Source of the DNA: an uncultured Stenotrophomonas sp.
GTDB lineage: Bacteria > Pseudomonadota > Gammaproteobacteria > Xanthomonadales > Xanthomonadaceae
DNA: 64,000 nt
Direction of reading: 5' to 3'
Assembly: GCF_945952405.1 (NCBI RefSeq)
Contig: NZ_CAMFIA010000001.1
Coordinates: 310,001 to 374,000 of the forward strand
The position numbers were made by a program, and so were the translations under genes. Positions 56,268-64,000 of this stretch are shown piece by piece. The notes below the pieces were generated by a model, which was not told where the DNA came from, searched no databases, and saw nothing but the letters and a program-made list of their open reading frames with translations. The first letter of the stretch is position 1. Every line of letters begins with the position of its first letter.

Positions 56268-56327
56268 ACTGTCAGTCGACTGCTTTCCTGCACGATGCGG
56301 AAAAGCACCCGCCCGGTTCCCACAGCG

Positions 56328-57743
56328 TTACCTCTGCAGGGCACGTCGCCCGGGAGCGTCCTGCAGCGCGTCGCTGGCCACCACCACGCGGTTGCGTCCA
56401 CTGCGCTTGGCCTCGTACATCGCGGCGTCGGCACGTGCCATCAGCCGCTCATAGTCCGGGTGGCCGTCATGGCCGGCCACGCCGATGCTGGCGGTCAGCC
56501 CCAGCACCTGTCCGTTGGCCAGTGCCACCGGCGATTGCGCGATCTGCCGGCGCAGGCTTTCGGCGATCACTTCAGCCTGTGATTCGCTGGCTGCCACCAG
56601 CACCACCACGAACTCTTCGCCGCCATAGCGGAACAGATAATCGCTGCCACGGGTGAGCTGGCCGAGCAGGCCGGCCACATGCTGCAGCGCGCGGTCGCCG
56701 GCATCGTGGCCGTGACCGTCGTTGATCGCCTTGAAATGATCCAGGTCGAGCAGCAGCAGCGAGAACGGCGTGCGGTTGCGCGTGGCCAGCTCGATCTCCC
56801 GGCGCAGCACGGTGGGCAGGAAGCGGCGGTTGAGCAGGTTGGTCAGGGCGTCGCTGCCGGCATCCAGTTCGCCGATGCGCTCGAACAGCAGCGTCATCAG
56901 GGTGCGGATGCTGGCCAGGTCTTCGCGGATCGAAGGCAGCGCGGCCAGGCGCTGTGCCGGTGCGTCGGCGGTGGCGCGCTGCAGGCAGCCGTCGATGCGC
57001 GCCATCAGCTGGCCGACCTGCTGGGTCTCGCTGCTCTCGCCGAAGCTGGGAATGCCCTTGTGGGTGAACCACAGGCCGAACTCCGAGGTGGCAAGGCTGG
57101 CACTGTCGCTGCCCTGCACGTGGCCGGCCAGCGCGTAGAGCAGGGCGTTTTCCCAGTCCAGCAGCAGCGCGCGCTGGCGCTCGCGTTCGGTGCTGACGTT
57201 CTGCACCAGCGAGAACAGCCGGTAGGCCGCATCGGCACGGGTGGAGCGCTCGCGCGCGTGGGTGTAGGCCAGGGTCATGCCTTCCATGGCGATGTCCATG
57301 ATGGCGCTGAGGCAGTCGATCGCGGCGAACGCGGTCGCACTGTCCGGCGCATCGTCGCGCAGGCGCATGAACAGTTCGTGCTTGAGCACGCGCGCGCCAC
57401 GGGTCACCAGGTCCACGGGAATGCCGACCCGCGCATGCACGTCGCCGATCACCCGCTGCGAGGCGACGGTGGTGGCGATGCCATCGGCGCCGGTGGTCAG
57501 CAGCTGCACCAGCCAGCGTTGCATGGCCGGTTGCAGGCGTTGCTTGACCTGCTCGTGGGACAGGAAGCGACGTGCGCGTCCATCCTGCAGCAGCACTTCA
57601 TAGAAGCGCTGGGCCAGCGCCGGAGGGGCATCGGCGGCGGCGGCGTGCAGCAGCGCGGTGGCGGCGGAGCCGGCCTGTTGCAGGCACTGCTGCCAGGCTT
57701 CGGCCAGCGGCTGGCTGGCATCGTCCAGTTGGGGTGTTTCCAC
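56328..57743 (-). CDS. Globin-coupled diguanylate cyclase (DosC/DgcO-like)
   Basis: 471 residues from GTG 57743; E. coli DosC has 460. The sensor-globin domain contains GDVHARVGIPVDLVTRGARVLKHEL, in which the His is the proximal heme ligand as in DosC. A middle helical domain follows, then a GGDEF domain with LLLDLDHFKAINDGHGHDAGD and active-site GGEEF. It should make c-di-GMP in response to bound oxygen. The upstream frame to 58154 overlaps the receptor gene and is rejected. It is divergent from a FepA-type receptor. Confidence 0.88.
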   Translation of the reverse strand: METPQLDDASQPLAEAWQQCLQQAGSAATALLHAAAADAPPALAQRFYEVLLQDGRARRFLSHEQVKQRLQPAMQRWLVQLLTTGADGIATTVASQRVIGDVHARVGIPVDLVTRGARVLKHELFMRLRDDAPDSATAFAAIDCLSAIMDIAMEGMTLAYTHARERSTRADAAYRLFSLVQNVSTERERQRALLLDWENALLYALAGHVQGSDSASLATSEFGLWFTHKGIPSFGESSETQQVGQLMARIDGCLQRATADAPAQRLAALPSIREDLASIRTLMTLLFERIGELDAGSDALTNLLNRRFLPTVLRREIELATRNRTPFSLLLLDLDHFKAINDGHGHDAGDRALQHVAGLLGQLTRGSDYLFRYGGEEFVVVLVAASESQAEVIAESLRRQIAQSPVALANGQVLGLTASIGVAGHDGHPDYERLMARADAAMYEAKRSGRNRVVVASDALQDAPGRRALQR

Positions 57744-57890
57744 GTCGATCTCTGACTGCGTGCGGCAAACCACGGGTATCGGCCGCGGCGGCGCGCGATT
57801 GATGGCGGGTGAGCCGGCCAGTTTAAGCGCGATGCAGGGTTGCACGGTGCGCAAAGCACATCGTCGCCGCTGCGGCAATGAGTGAACGCA

Positions 57891-57909
57891 TTTGAGAATC
57901 ACTCGCATT
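57891..57909. promoter_or_regulatory. Fur box
   Basis: TTTGAGAATCACTCGCATT closely resembles the 19-base Fur consensus (GATAATGATAATCATTATC in overlapping hexamers) and the common AATGAGAATCATTCTCATT form. It is 120 bases upstream of the FepA-type start and 148 bases from the divergent cyclase start. Confidence 0.65.
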
Positions 57910-58029
57910 GATGGGAGAATGCGCGCACGGATCGGGCTGCAGACGCCTGCGGCAACGCTCCGCCTCCCCCTCGTCGCTGCCTCAAGCCCTTTGCCAGAGG
58001 CCCCGTTGCCCTGCCAGAAGGTCCAGATC

Positions 58030-60279
58030 ATGTCCCCTGCCGTTGTCCTTTCGCCGCGCCCGCTGGCGCTCGCCGTTGCCGCCCTGCTGGCGGGCAGCGC
58101 CCTGACCGCCCAGGCTGAGACCGACGCCACCGATATCGACACGGTGCATGTCACCGCCTCGCAGATCGCGCGTCAGGCCCTGGGCACCTCGACCATCACC
58201 GCCGAGGACATCGCCAGGCGCCCGCCGGCCAACGACATCGCCGAGCTGCTGCGGACCATGCCCGGCGTCAACCTGACCGGCAACAGCGCCTCGGGCCAGT
58301 ACGGCAACAATCGCCAGATCGACCTGCGTGGCATGGGGCCGGAGAACACCCTGATCCTGGTCGATGGCAAGCGCATCGGCGCGCGCGACGCGGTGCGCAT
58401 GGGCCGCAGCGGTGAGCGCAATACCCGTGGCGACACCAACTGGGTGCCGGCCGAGATGATCGAGCGCATCGAAGTCCTGCGCGGTCCGGCCGCGGCCCGT
58501 TATGGCTCCGGTGCCTCCGGCGGTGTGGTCAACATCATCACCAAGCGCCCGACCGGTGATCTGGCCGGTGCGGTGGACCTGTACGGCCTGGTGCCGGAGC
58601 ACAGCGCCGAAGGTGGCAGTGAGCGCGTTGGCCTGCAGCTGAGTGGCCCGATGACCGATACGCTGTCGTTCCGCCTGTACGGCAACCTCAACAAGACCGA
58701 CGCCGACTCACTGGATCTCAACCGCCAGTACGTCAGCACTCCGAACGCGGTGCCGCCGGCGGGCCGTGAGGGCGTCAAGAACCGCGATGTCAACGCGCTG
58801 CTGCGCTGGGACGTGACCGCCAGCCAGGTGGTCGAGTTCGAAGCCGGCACCAGCCGCCAGGGCAACATCTATGCTGGCGACCGTGCGGTCAGCACCACCG
58901 GCACTTCGACCGGTATCGACCTGGCCGAACTGGCCGACGGGCATGCGGAGACCAACCGCATGTACCGCAATACCGGCGCGATCACCCATCGCGGCCGTTG
59001 GGGCGATGTCACCTCGCGGGTGACCGCAGCGGTGGAGGCGGTCAACAATTCTCGCATCAACGAAGGCCTGGCCGGCGGCCCGGAGGGCAGCTTCAATGGC
59101 ACCGACTGGTCGACCTCGCGCCTGCGCAACTACCAGCTGGATGGCGAAGTGAGCTTCCCGACCACGCTGGGTGGTGCCGAGAACATCTGGACGCTGGGCT
59201 TCGAGTACCTGGACAGCCGCCTGACCGATCCCTATTCGATGAGCCAGTCCAGCAGCAGTGGCGGCGGCCTGCCGGGCCTCTCGGCCGAGCGTGCGCGCGG
59301 CAAGGCCGATGCGCAGACCACGGCGGTGTTCGTCGAGGACAACATCTATCTGGGCGAGCGCTGGATCATTACCCCCGGCGTGCGTTTCGACCACCACAGC
59401 CAGTTCGGCAACAACACCAGCCCCAGCCTCAATGCGCAGTTCCGGATCAACGGTGACTGGGTGGTGAAGGGCGGCATCGCCCGCGCATTCAAGGCGCCGA
59501 ACCTGTATCAGTCCAACCCGGACTACCTGTACTACACCCGTGGCAATGGATGCCCGAATGCGCTGCCGAGCCTGGGTGCCGGCTGCTACATGCGCGGCAA
59601 TGCGGACCTGAAGGCCGAAACCAGCCTGAACAAGGAGCTGGGCATCGAGTGGGCACCGCAGAGTGGTTGGCAGGCGTCGTTGACGTACTTCCACAACGAT
59701 TACAAGGACAAGATCCAGGCCGGCTACAACCAGATCGGCCTGACCGCCGACGGCCGCGGCCGCATCTTCCGCTGGGAGAACGCACCGAAGGCGATCGTGC
59801 AGGGGCTTGAAGGCAACCTGGTGGTTCCGCTGCTGGGCGAGCAGGGCAACCGCCTGAAGTGGAGCAACAACTTCACCTACATGGTGGAGAACGAGAACAA
59901 GAGCACCGGCCAGCCGCTGTCGGTGATTCCCAAGTACACGATCAACACGATGCTGGACTGGCAGGCCACCGACAAGCTGTCGCTGCTGCTCACCGGTACC
60001 TTCTATGGCAAGCAGAAGCCGGCCACCACCAACATCAACAACGATCCGCGCTGCACCGGCAGCTGTGATCCGTCGCTGGCGCTGCAGGACCGTGGTGCGT
60101 ACAACATCTGGGGCGTGAGCGCGCGCTACAGGGTGACCGAGACGGTCAGCTTCGGCTTCGGCGTCAACAACCTGGCCGACAAGCGCCTGTTCCGCGAAGC
60201 CAACAGCAGCGATGCCGGCGCGGCGACCTACAACGAACCGGGCCGTGCGTACTGGGCCAGCCTGCGCTTCGGATTCTGA
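58030..60279 (+). CDS. fepA: TonB-dependent catecholate siderophore receptor (FepA/PfeA type)
   Basis: 749 residues with a signal peptide (LALAVAALLAGSALTAQA). The TonB box region is ATDIDTVHVTA. The plug domain has PGVNLTGNSASGQYGNNRQI, DLRGMGPENTLILVDGKRIG and IERIEVLRGPAAARYGSGASGGVVNIITK. The barrel ends in the aromatic ASLRFGF signal. Sequence style is FepA/PfeA, the ferric-enterobactin group. It is preceded by a Fur box, consistent with iron starvation control. Confidence 0.9.
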   Translation: MSPAVVLSPRPLALAVAALLAGSALTAQAETDATDIDTVHVTASQIARQALGTSTITAEDIARRPPANDIAELLRTMPGVNLTGNSASGQYGNNRQIDLRGMGPENTLILVDGKRIGARDAVRMGRSGERNTRGDTNWVPAEMIERIEVLRGPAAARYGSGASGGVVNIITKRPTGDLAGAVDLYGLVPEHSAEGGSERVGLQLSGPMTDTLSFRLYGNLNKTDADSLDLNRQYVSTPNAVPPAGREGVKNRDVNALLRWDVTASQVVEFEAGTSRQGNIYAGDRAVSTTGTSTGIDLAELADGHAETNRMYRNTGAITHRGRWGDVTSRVTAAVEAVNNSRINEGLAGGPEGSFNGTDWSTSRLRNYQLDGEVSFPTTLGGAENIWTLGFEYLDSRLTDPYSMSQSSSSGGGLPGLSAERARGKADAQTTAVFVEDNIYLGERWIITPGVRFDHHSQFGNNTSPSLNAQFRINGDWVVKGGIARAFKAPNLYQSNPDYLYYTRGNGCPNALPSLGAGCYMRGNADLKAETSLNKELGIEWAPQSGWQASLTYFHNDYKDKIQAGYNQIGLTADGRGRIFRWENAPKAIVQGLEGNLVVPLLGEQGNRLKWSNNFTYMVENENKSTGQPLSVIPKYTINTMLDWQATDKLSLLLTGTFYGKQKPATTNINNDPRCTGSCDPSLALQDRGAYNIWGVSARYRVTETVSFGFGVNNLADKRLFREANSSDAGAATYNEPGRAYWASLRFGF

Positions 60280-60308
60280 TCGCAGGCGGGTGTTGCGCTG
60301 CCACTTGC

Positions 60309-60348
60309 GGGCATGGCCTGGCGCTACCGTGCAGCGCCGGCCATGCCC
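60309..60348. terminator. Long hairpin after the receptor gene
   Basis: GGGCATGGCC(TG)GCGCT pairs with AGCGC(C)GGCCATGCCC around a seven-base loop, about 30 bases past the stop. Only one bulge; no U tract, so it may also be a REP-like element. Confidence 0.55.
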
Positions 60349-60449
60349 GGTGCTGCTGAGGCCAGTTCGGCCTGCAATGTTATAAACACCGTGATAGTTT
60401 CCCCACGGCCACCGGCGTAGCCTGCGTCCATCGCAAAGGAGCTGTTGCC

Positions 60450-61430
60450 ATGGGCCACGACCACGATCACCTGCCATCCGAGATCCGCCACGAGAAGCCG
60501 CTGTGGTGGGCGCTCGGCCTGACCTCCACCTTCCTCGTCGTCGAAGTGGTGGGCGCGTTCTGGACCAACAGCCTGGCGCTGCTGTCCGATGCCGCGCACA
60601 TGGCCACCGACGCGCTGGCGCTGATGATCGCGCTGGTTGCGGTGCGGCTGAGCCGGCGCCCGCCGGATGCCCGCCGTACCTACGGCTATGCACGGCTGGA
60701 AGCACTGGGCGCGATGATCAACGGCGCCATGCTGTTCGTGGTGGCGGCCTACATCCTGTGGGAGGCGGTCGGTCGCTTCCGCCAGCCACAGGAGATCGCG
60801 TCCACCGGCATGCTGGTGATCGCCGCGACCGGCCTGGTCATCAACCTGATCTCGATGCGCCTGCTGCAGGCCGGCAGCGGCGAGAGCCTCAACGTGAAGG
60901 GCGCCTACCTGGAAGTGTGGGCCGACATGCTCGGCTCGGTGGCCGTGATTGCGGGTGCGTTGCTGATCCAGTGGACCGGCTGGAAGCCGATCGACCCGAT
61001 CCTGGCGGTCCTGATCGGGCTGTGGGTGCTGCCGCGCACCTACGTGTTGATGCGCGAGGCGATCAACGTGCTGCTGGAAGGCGTGCCCAAGGGCATGGAC
61101 GTGGCCAAGGTACGCGACAGCCTGTCCGGCCATGCCGCGGTGCTGGACGTGCATGACCTGCATGTGTGGGCGCTGGCCTCCAGCACTCCGGCGCTGACCG
61201 CGCACATCGTGATGCGGGATGGCACCGATGCCGATGCGCTGCGCCGCGAACTGGGTGGCCGCCTGCATGATGACTTCGGCATCGAGCACGTGACCCTGCA
61301 GATCGAGGCGGACCATTGCGGCGAGGCCTGCGGTGAACCCGCGCCGGCCAAGGGCGGTGAGCACGAGGGCCATGAAGGCCACGACCACGGCGAGGATGCC
61401 CAGGGCCATCGCGGCCACGTGCATCGTTGA
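60450..61430 (+). CDS. Cation diffusion facilitator (Zn2+/Cd2+/Co2+ exporter, CzcD/ZitB-like)
   Basis: 326 residues, six helices. The metal-site HD..D motifs appear as LLSDAAHMATDALAL (TM2) and YLEVWADMLGSVAVI (TM5). N- and C-terminal His-rich stretches (MGHDHDHLP; EGHEGHDHGEDAQGHRGHVH) chelate metal. The cytoplasmic domain carries VLDVHDLHVWALASS. It exports divalent cations in exchange for protons. Confidence 0.93.
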   Translation: MGHDHDHLPSEIRHEKPLWWALGLTSTFLVVEVVGAFWTNSLALLSDAAHMATDALALMIALVAVRLSRRPPDARRTYGYARLEALGAMINGAMLFVVAAYILWEAVGRFRQPQEIASTGMLVIAATGLVINLISMRLLQAGSGESLNVKGAYLEVWADMLGSVAVIAGALLIQWTGWKPIDPILAVLIGLWVLPRTYVLMREAINVLLEGVPKGMDVAKVRDSLSGHAAVLDVHDLHVWALASSTPALTAHIVMRDGTDADALRRELGGRLHDDFGIEHVTLQIEADHCGEACGEPAPAKGGEHEGHEGHDHGEDAQGHRGHVHR

Positions 61431-61457
61431 TCGGGAGGCGCGCCGACGCCGGAGCCG

Positions 61458-62132
61458 TTATCCGTCCCGGCGCGATGCCAGCCGATCCGCCAACCGGGTC
61501 GGCTCCGGCAAGCGGTATCCGCGCAGCGTGCGCAGCACCCAGTCCCGCGCGGTATCGGCGCTGACCCGATGGCCACCGGCCACGAACAGCGGCTTGCAGC
61601 GCAGCTTGCTGCGCAGCACCCAGCCCAGCTGCTCATTGCCGTCCAGCAGCGGCGTACATGCGCCGGCATCGGCGCCTGGTTCAACGAACCGGCCCACCAG
61701 TCTCGACTTGGCGACACCGATGCTCGGCAGGTCGGTGACCACGCCCAGGTGCGCAGCCACGCCCAGCCGGCGTGGATGGCTGATGCCATGGCCGTCGACG
61801 AACACCAGGTCCGGCGTGCGCGGCAGCCGCGCCAGTGCCGCCAGCAGTGCCGGCAGCTCGCGGAAGCTGAGCAGGCCGGGGATGTAGGGCATCACCGTGG
61901 GAATGCGCGCGACCTCCTGTGCCAGCGGCTGCAAGGTCCTGGCATCCAGCAGCACCGCCGCCGCGCGGGTGGTGGCGCCGTTGTCCTCGAAGCCGACATC
62001 CAGCCCGGCCAGCCAGCGCACGCTGCGCGGCAGCCGGTCCTGGCGCTCCACGCGGGCGGCCAGCGCGAGCTGCTGCCCGCGAGCCGCGGCGACGCTGCCT
62101 TCCCAGCGCCCGGGGTCGATCACCGTGTTCAT
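61458..62132 (-). CDS. nfi: Deoxyribonuclease V (endonuclease V)
   Basis: 224 residues, the usual EndoV size. Motifs: [11 protein letters not shown] (catalytic Asp), [51 protein letters not shown] and [12 protein letters not shown]. It nicks DNA one base 3' to deoxyinosine. ATG 62132 fits the family; the longer frame crosses the gpmA start. It is convergent with the CDF gene and divergent from gpmA. Confidence 0.95.
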   Translation of the reverse strand: MNTVIDPGRWEGSVAAARGQQLALAARVERQDRLPRSVRWLAGLDVGFEDNGATTRAAAVLLDARTLQPLAQEVARIPTVMPYIPGLLSFRELPALLAALARLPRTPDLVFVDGHGISHPRRLGVAAHLGVVTDLPSIGVAKSRLVGRFVEPGADAGACTPLLDGNEQLGWVLRSKLRCKPLFVAGGHRVSADTARDWVLRTLRGYRLPEPTRLADRLASRRDG

Positions 62133-62226
62133 TGGCCACAGCATCGCATGCGCGGCGGCACGGCCCGGTGAGCGGCGCCCGGGGCTACAATGGCGGCCTG
62201 CCTTTCCTCGCGTTGGAGACCCTGCA

Positions 62227-62976
62227 GTGACCCGTAAACTCGTACTGTTGCGCCATGGCCAGAGCCAGTGGAACCTGGACAACCGCTTCACCGGCTGGGT
62301 CGATGTCGACCTGACCGAGCAGGGGCGCCGGGAAGCGGCCACCGCCGGTCGGCTGATGCGCGAGGAAGGCCTGCAGTTCGATGTCGCCCACACCTCCGTG
62401 CTCAAGCGCGCCATCCACACCCTGCAGGGCGCACTGGCCGAGCTGGGGCAGGACTGGCTGCCGGTGAGCAAGTCGTGGCGCCTCAACGAGCGCCACTACG
62501 GTGGCCTGCAGGGCCTGGACAAGGCCGAGACTGCCGCCAAGCACGGCGAGGAGCAGGTCAAGGTGTGGCGCCGTTCGTACGACATCCCGCCGCCGCCGAT
62601 GGAGCTGGAAGATCCGGGCCATCCGATCCATGACCGTCGCTACGCCGGGCTGGACCGCAACGCGCTGCCGGGTACCGAATCGCTGGCCACCACCCTGGAC
62701 CGCGTGCTGCCGTACTGGCACGACGCCATCGCGCCGCAGCTGAAGGACGGCAAGACCGTGCTGGTCACCGCCCACGGCAACTCGCTGCGCGCGCTGTACA
62801 AGTACCTCAACAACGTCTCGCGCGAGGAAATCCTCGAGCTGAACATCCCGACCGGCATCCCGCTGCTGTTCGAGTTGAACGACGACCTCACCGTGAAGTC
62901 GTTCCGCTACCTGGGTGATCCGGAAGCGGCGCGCAAGGCGGCCGAAGCCGTGGCCAACCAGGGCAAAGCGCGGTAG
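62227..62976 (+). CDS. gpmA: 2,3-bisphosphoglycerate-dependent phosphoglycerate mutase
   Basis: 249 residues from a GTG start. Phosphohistidine motif [20 protein letters not shown], the [14 protein letters not shown] signature and [17 protein letters not shown] with the second His are intact. It interconverts 3- and 2-phosphoglycerate in glycolysis. GGAGACCCTGCA precedes the GTG as ribosome site. Confidence 0.96.
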   Translation: MTRKLVLLRHGQSQWNLDNRFTGWVDVDLTEQGRREAATAGRLMREEGLQFDVAHTSVLKRAIHTLQGALAELGQDWLPVSKSWRLNERHYGGLQGLDKAETAAKHGEEQVKVWRRSYDIPPPPMELEDPGHPIHDRRYAGLDRNALPGTESLATTLDRVLPYWHDAIAPQLKDGKTVLVTAHGNSLRALYKYLNNVSREEILELNIPTGIPLLFELNDDLTVKSFRYLGDPEAARKAAEAVANQGKAR

Positions 62977-63033
62977 ATACCCACCGTTGGTGGGTATTCC
63001 TCTGCTGGGTGTGTGCGGACCAACGGTCTGCAC
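62977..63033 (+). terminator. Hairpins after gpmA
   Basis: ATACCCACC-GTT-GGTGGGTAT (62977-62997) begins one base after the gpmA stop. A second, weaker GCGGACC-AAC-GGTCTGC hairpin follows at 63015-63031. Both are of the dispersed palindrome style of this genome and lack strong U tracts. Confidence 0.5.
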
Positions 63034-63132
63034 CCACCCGGTTTCGACCATGAACGTTTCCCCTGTGACCTTTGGCGGTCCCGGTCGCGGGCCGGCCCGG
63101 CTACCCTGTGGAATTACCCGCAGGAGCGCCTC

Positions 63133-64000
63133 ATGAACTTCCGCAACCTGGCCCCGCTGGGCCTGACCCTTGCCATTGCCGCCTCGCTGGCCGCCTGTGG
63201 CAAGAATGAAACCGCGCCGGCTGCCAGTGCCGACGCCAAGCCGGCCTTCGATCTGTCGCAGATCAAGACGCCGCTGATCTCGCTCAACAGCGCCGATCTG
63301 GACCCGTCGATCTCGGCCTGTACCGACCTCAATGGCTTCGTCAACAGCAAGTGGCTGAAGGCCAACCCGGTGCCGGGCGACCAGACCACCTGGGGCAGCT
63401 TCGAGATCCTGCGCGAGCGCTCGCTGGAAGTGCAGCACGCACTGGTGCAGCAGGCCGCCGCCAGCCAGGCCAAGGCCGGCTCGGTGGAGGCCAAGATCGG
63501 TGACATCTGGAAGACCGGCAACGACGAAGCGAAGATCGAAGCCGCCGGCCTGGCACCGCTGCAGCCGCAGCTGGACAAGATCACCGCACTGAACGACACC
63601 GCCGCCATCACCCAGTACCTGCGCGACAGCCAGGCCGAGGGCAAGGGCGTGCTGTTCTCGCTGTTCGCCAACGCCGACTACAAGGATTCGGGCAACGTCA
63701 TCGCCTACGTCGGCCAGGGCGGCCTCGGCCTGCCGGAGAAGGGCTACTACTTCGACGATGCACAGGCCAAGATCCGCGACGCCTACGTGGCCTACATCGC
63801 GCAGGTGCTGACCCTGTCCGGCGTGGACGCCGCACAGGCCGCCGAACAGGCCAAGGCGGTGATGGCCTTCGAAACCCGCCTGGCCAAGGCCTCGATGTCG
63901 CGCATCGAAATGCGTGACCCGGCCAAGCGCTACAACCCGCTCAGCGCGGCCGACGCCGACAAGCTGACCCCGAACTTCAGCTGGACCGCGCTGTTCGACA
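63133..64000 (+). CDS. M13-family (neprilysin/PepO-like) metallopeptidase, 3' end outside window
   Basis: The first 289 residues only. A lipoprotein-type signal (PLGLTLAIAASLAACGK) precedes LDPSISACTDLNGFVNSKWLKANPVPGDQTTWGSFEILRERS, the conserved M13 N-terminal region (DFY/FxNGxW variant). YVGQGGLGLPEKGYYFDDAQA and YVAYIAQVLTLSGV follow, all typical of PepO peptidases. The HExxH zinc motif would lie beyond the window. CAGGAGCGCCTC upstream is the ribosome site. Confidence 0.92.
   Translation, partial: MNFRNLAPLGLTLAIAASLAACGKNETAPAASADAKPAFDLSQIKTPLISLNSADLDPSISACTDLNGFVNSKWLKANPVPGDQTTWGSFEILRERSLEVQHALVQQAAASQAKAGSVEAKIGDIWKTGNDEAKIEAAGLAPLQPQLDKITALNDTAAITQYLRDSQAEGKGVLFSLFANADYKDSGNVIAYVGQGGLGLPEKGYYFDDAQAKIRDAYVAYIAQVLTLSGVDAAQAAEQAKAVMAFETRLAKASMSRIEMRDPAKRYNPLSAADADKLTPNFSWTALFD

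Overview
The window is about 64 kb of GC-rich chromosomal DNA from a gamma-proteobacterium of the Xanthomonadaceae, most likely Stenotrophomonas (maltophilia complex). This rests on codon and base bias, gene order around ffh/rpsP and mutS, and many short palindromic repeats of the GTAG-headed type (SMAG-like) known from S. maltophilia. The assignment is recognition, not a database search. I saw no rRNA, tRNA, CRISPR array, prophage or insertion sequence.

Layout. 0-9 kb: truncated GyrI-like gene, cyoABCD quinol oxidase, a MHYT-GGDEF-EAL protein, radA. 9-14 kb: a divergent HSP90 homologue with a large partner gene broken by a +1 frameshift, a small secreted protein and a CcsA/YpjD-like membrane protein. 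14-20 kb: ffh, a nitronate-monooxygenase-like enzyme, a class IV aminotransferase and the rpsP-rimM-trmD-rplS operon. 20-29.7 kb: small DUF proteins, a MATE pump, hslR, a DUF937/EF-hand protein, a catalase with an OxyR-like site, mutS and a barstar-like protein.

29.7-33.3 kb is an AT-richer accessory pocket of small acidic orphan ORFs. It includes two paralogous DUF596-like genes and several short open tails that end at or just inside the next gene. It resembles an eroded immunity array of a polymorphic-toxin locus, but no toxin gene is present. 33.4-36.2 kb: a chemoreceptor behind a sigma-28-like promoter and a glycine-zipper protein. 36.2-42.7 kb: an efflux operon (TolC-like, HlyD, two ABC-2 permeases, no ATPase) and the divergent argP/argO pair. 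42.7-43.7 kb: a ParD-like protein with methionine aminopeptidase behind a palindromic operator.

43.9-53.1 kb is a long minus-strand block. It holds a two-component system, an alpha/beta hydrolase, two small EamA/SMR membrane proteins, a DegT-type aminotransferase, an MtnX-like phosphatase, a class III aminotransferase, a GNAT enzyme and an arginase-fold protein. It has the form of an undescribed amino-compound biosynthesis and export pathway. 53-64 kb: a secreted metallophosphoesterase, HxlR regulator/MFS pair, globin-coupled diguanylate cyclase and FepA-type receptor sharing a Fur-box intergenic region, a CDF zinc exporter, endonuclease V, gpmA and a truncated M13 peptidase. Best candidates for something new are the 44-51 kb cluster, the 29.7-33.3 kb array and the HSP90/partner pair.
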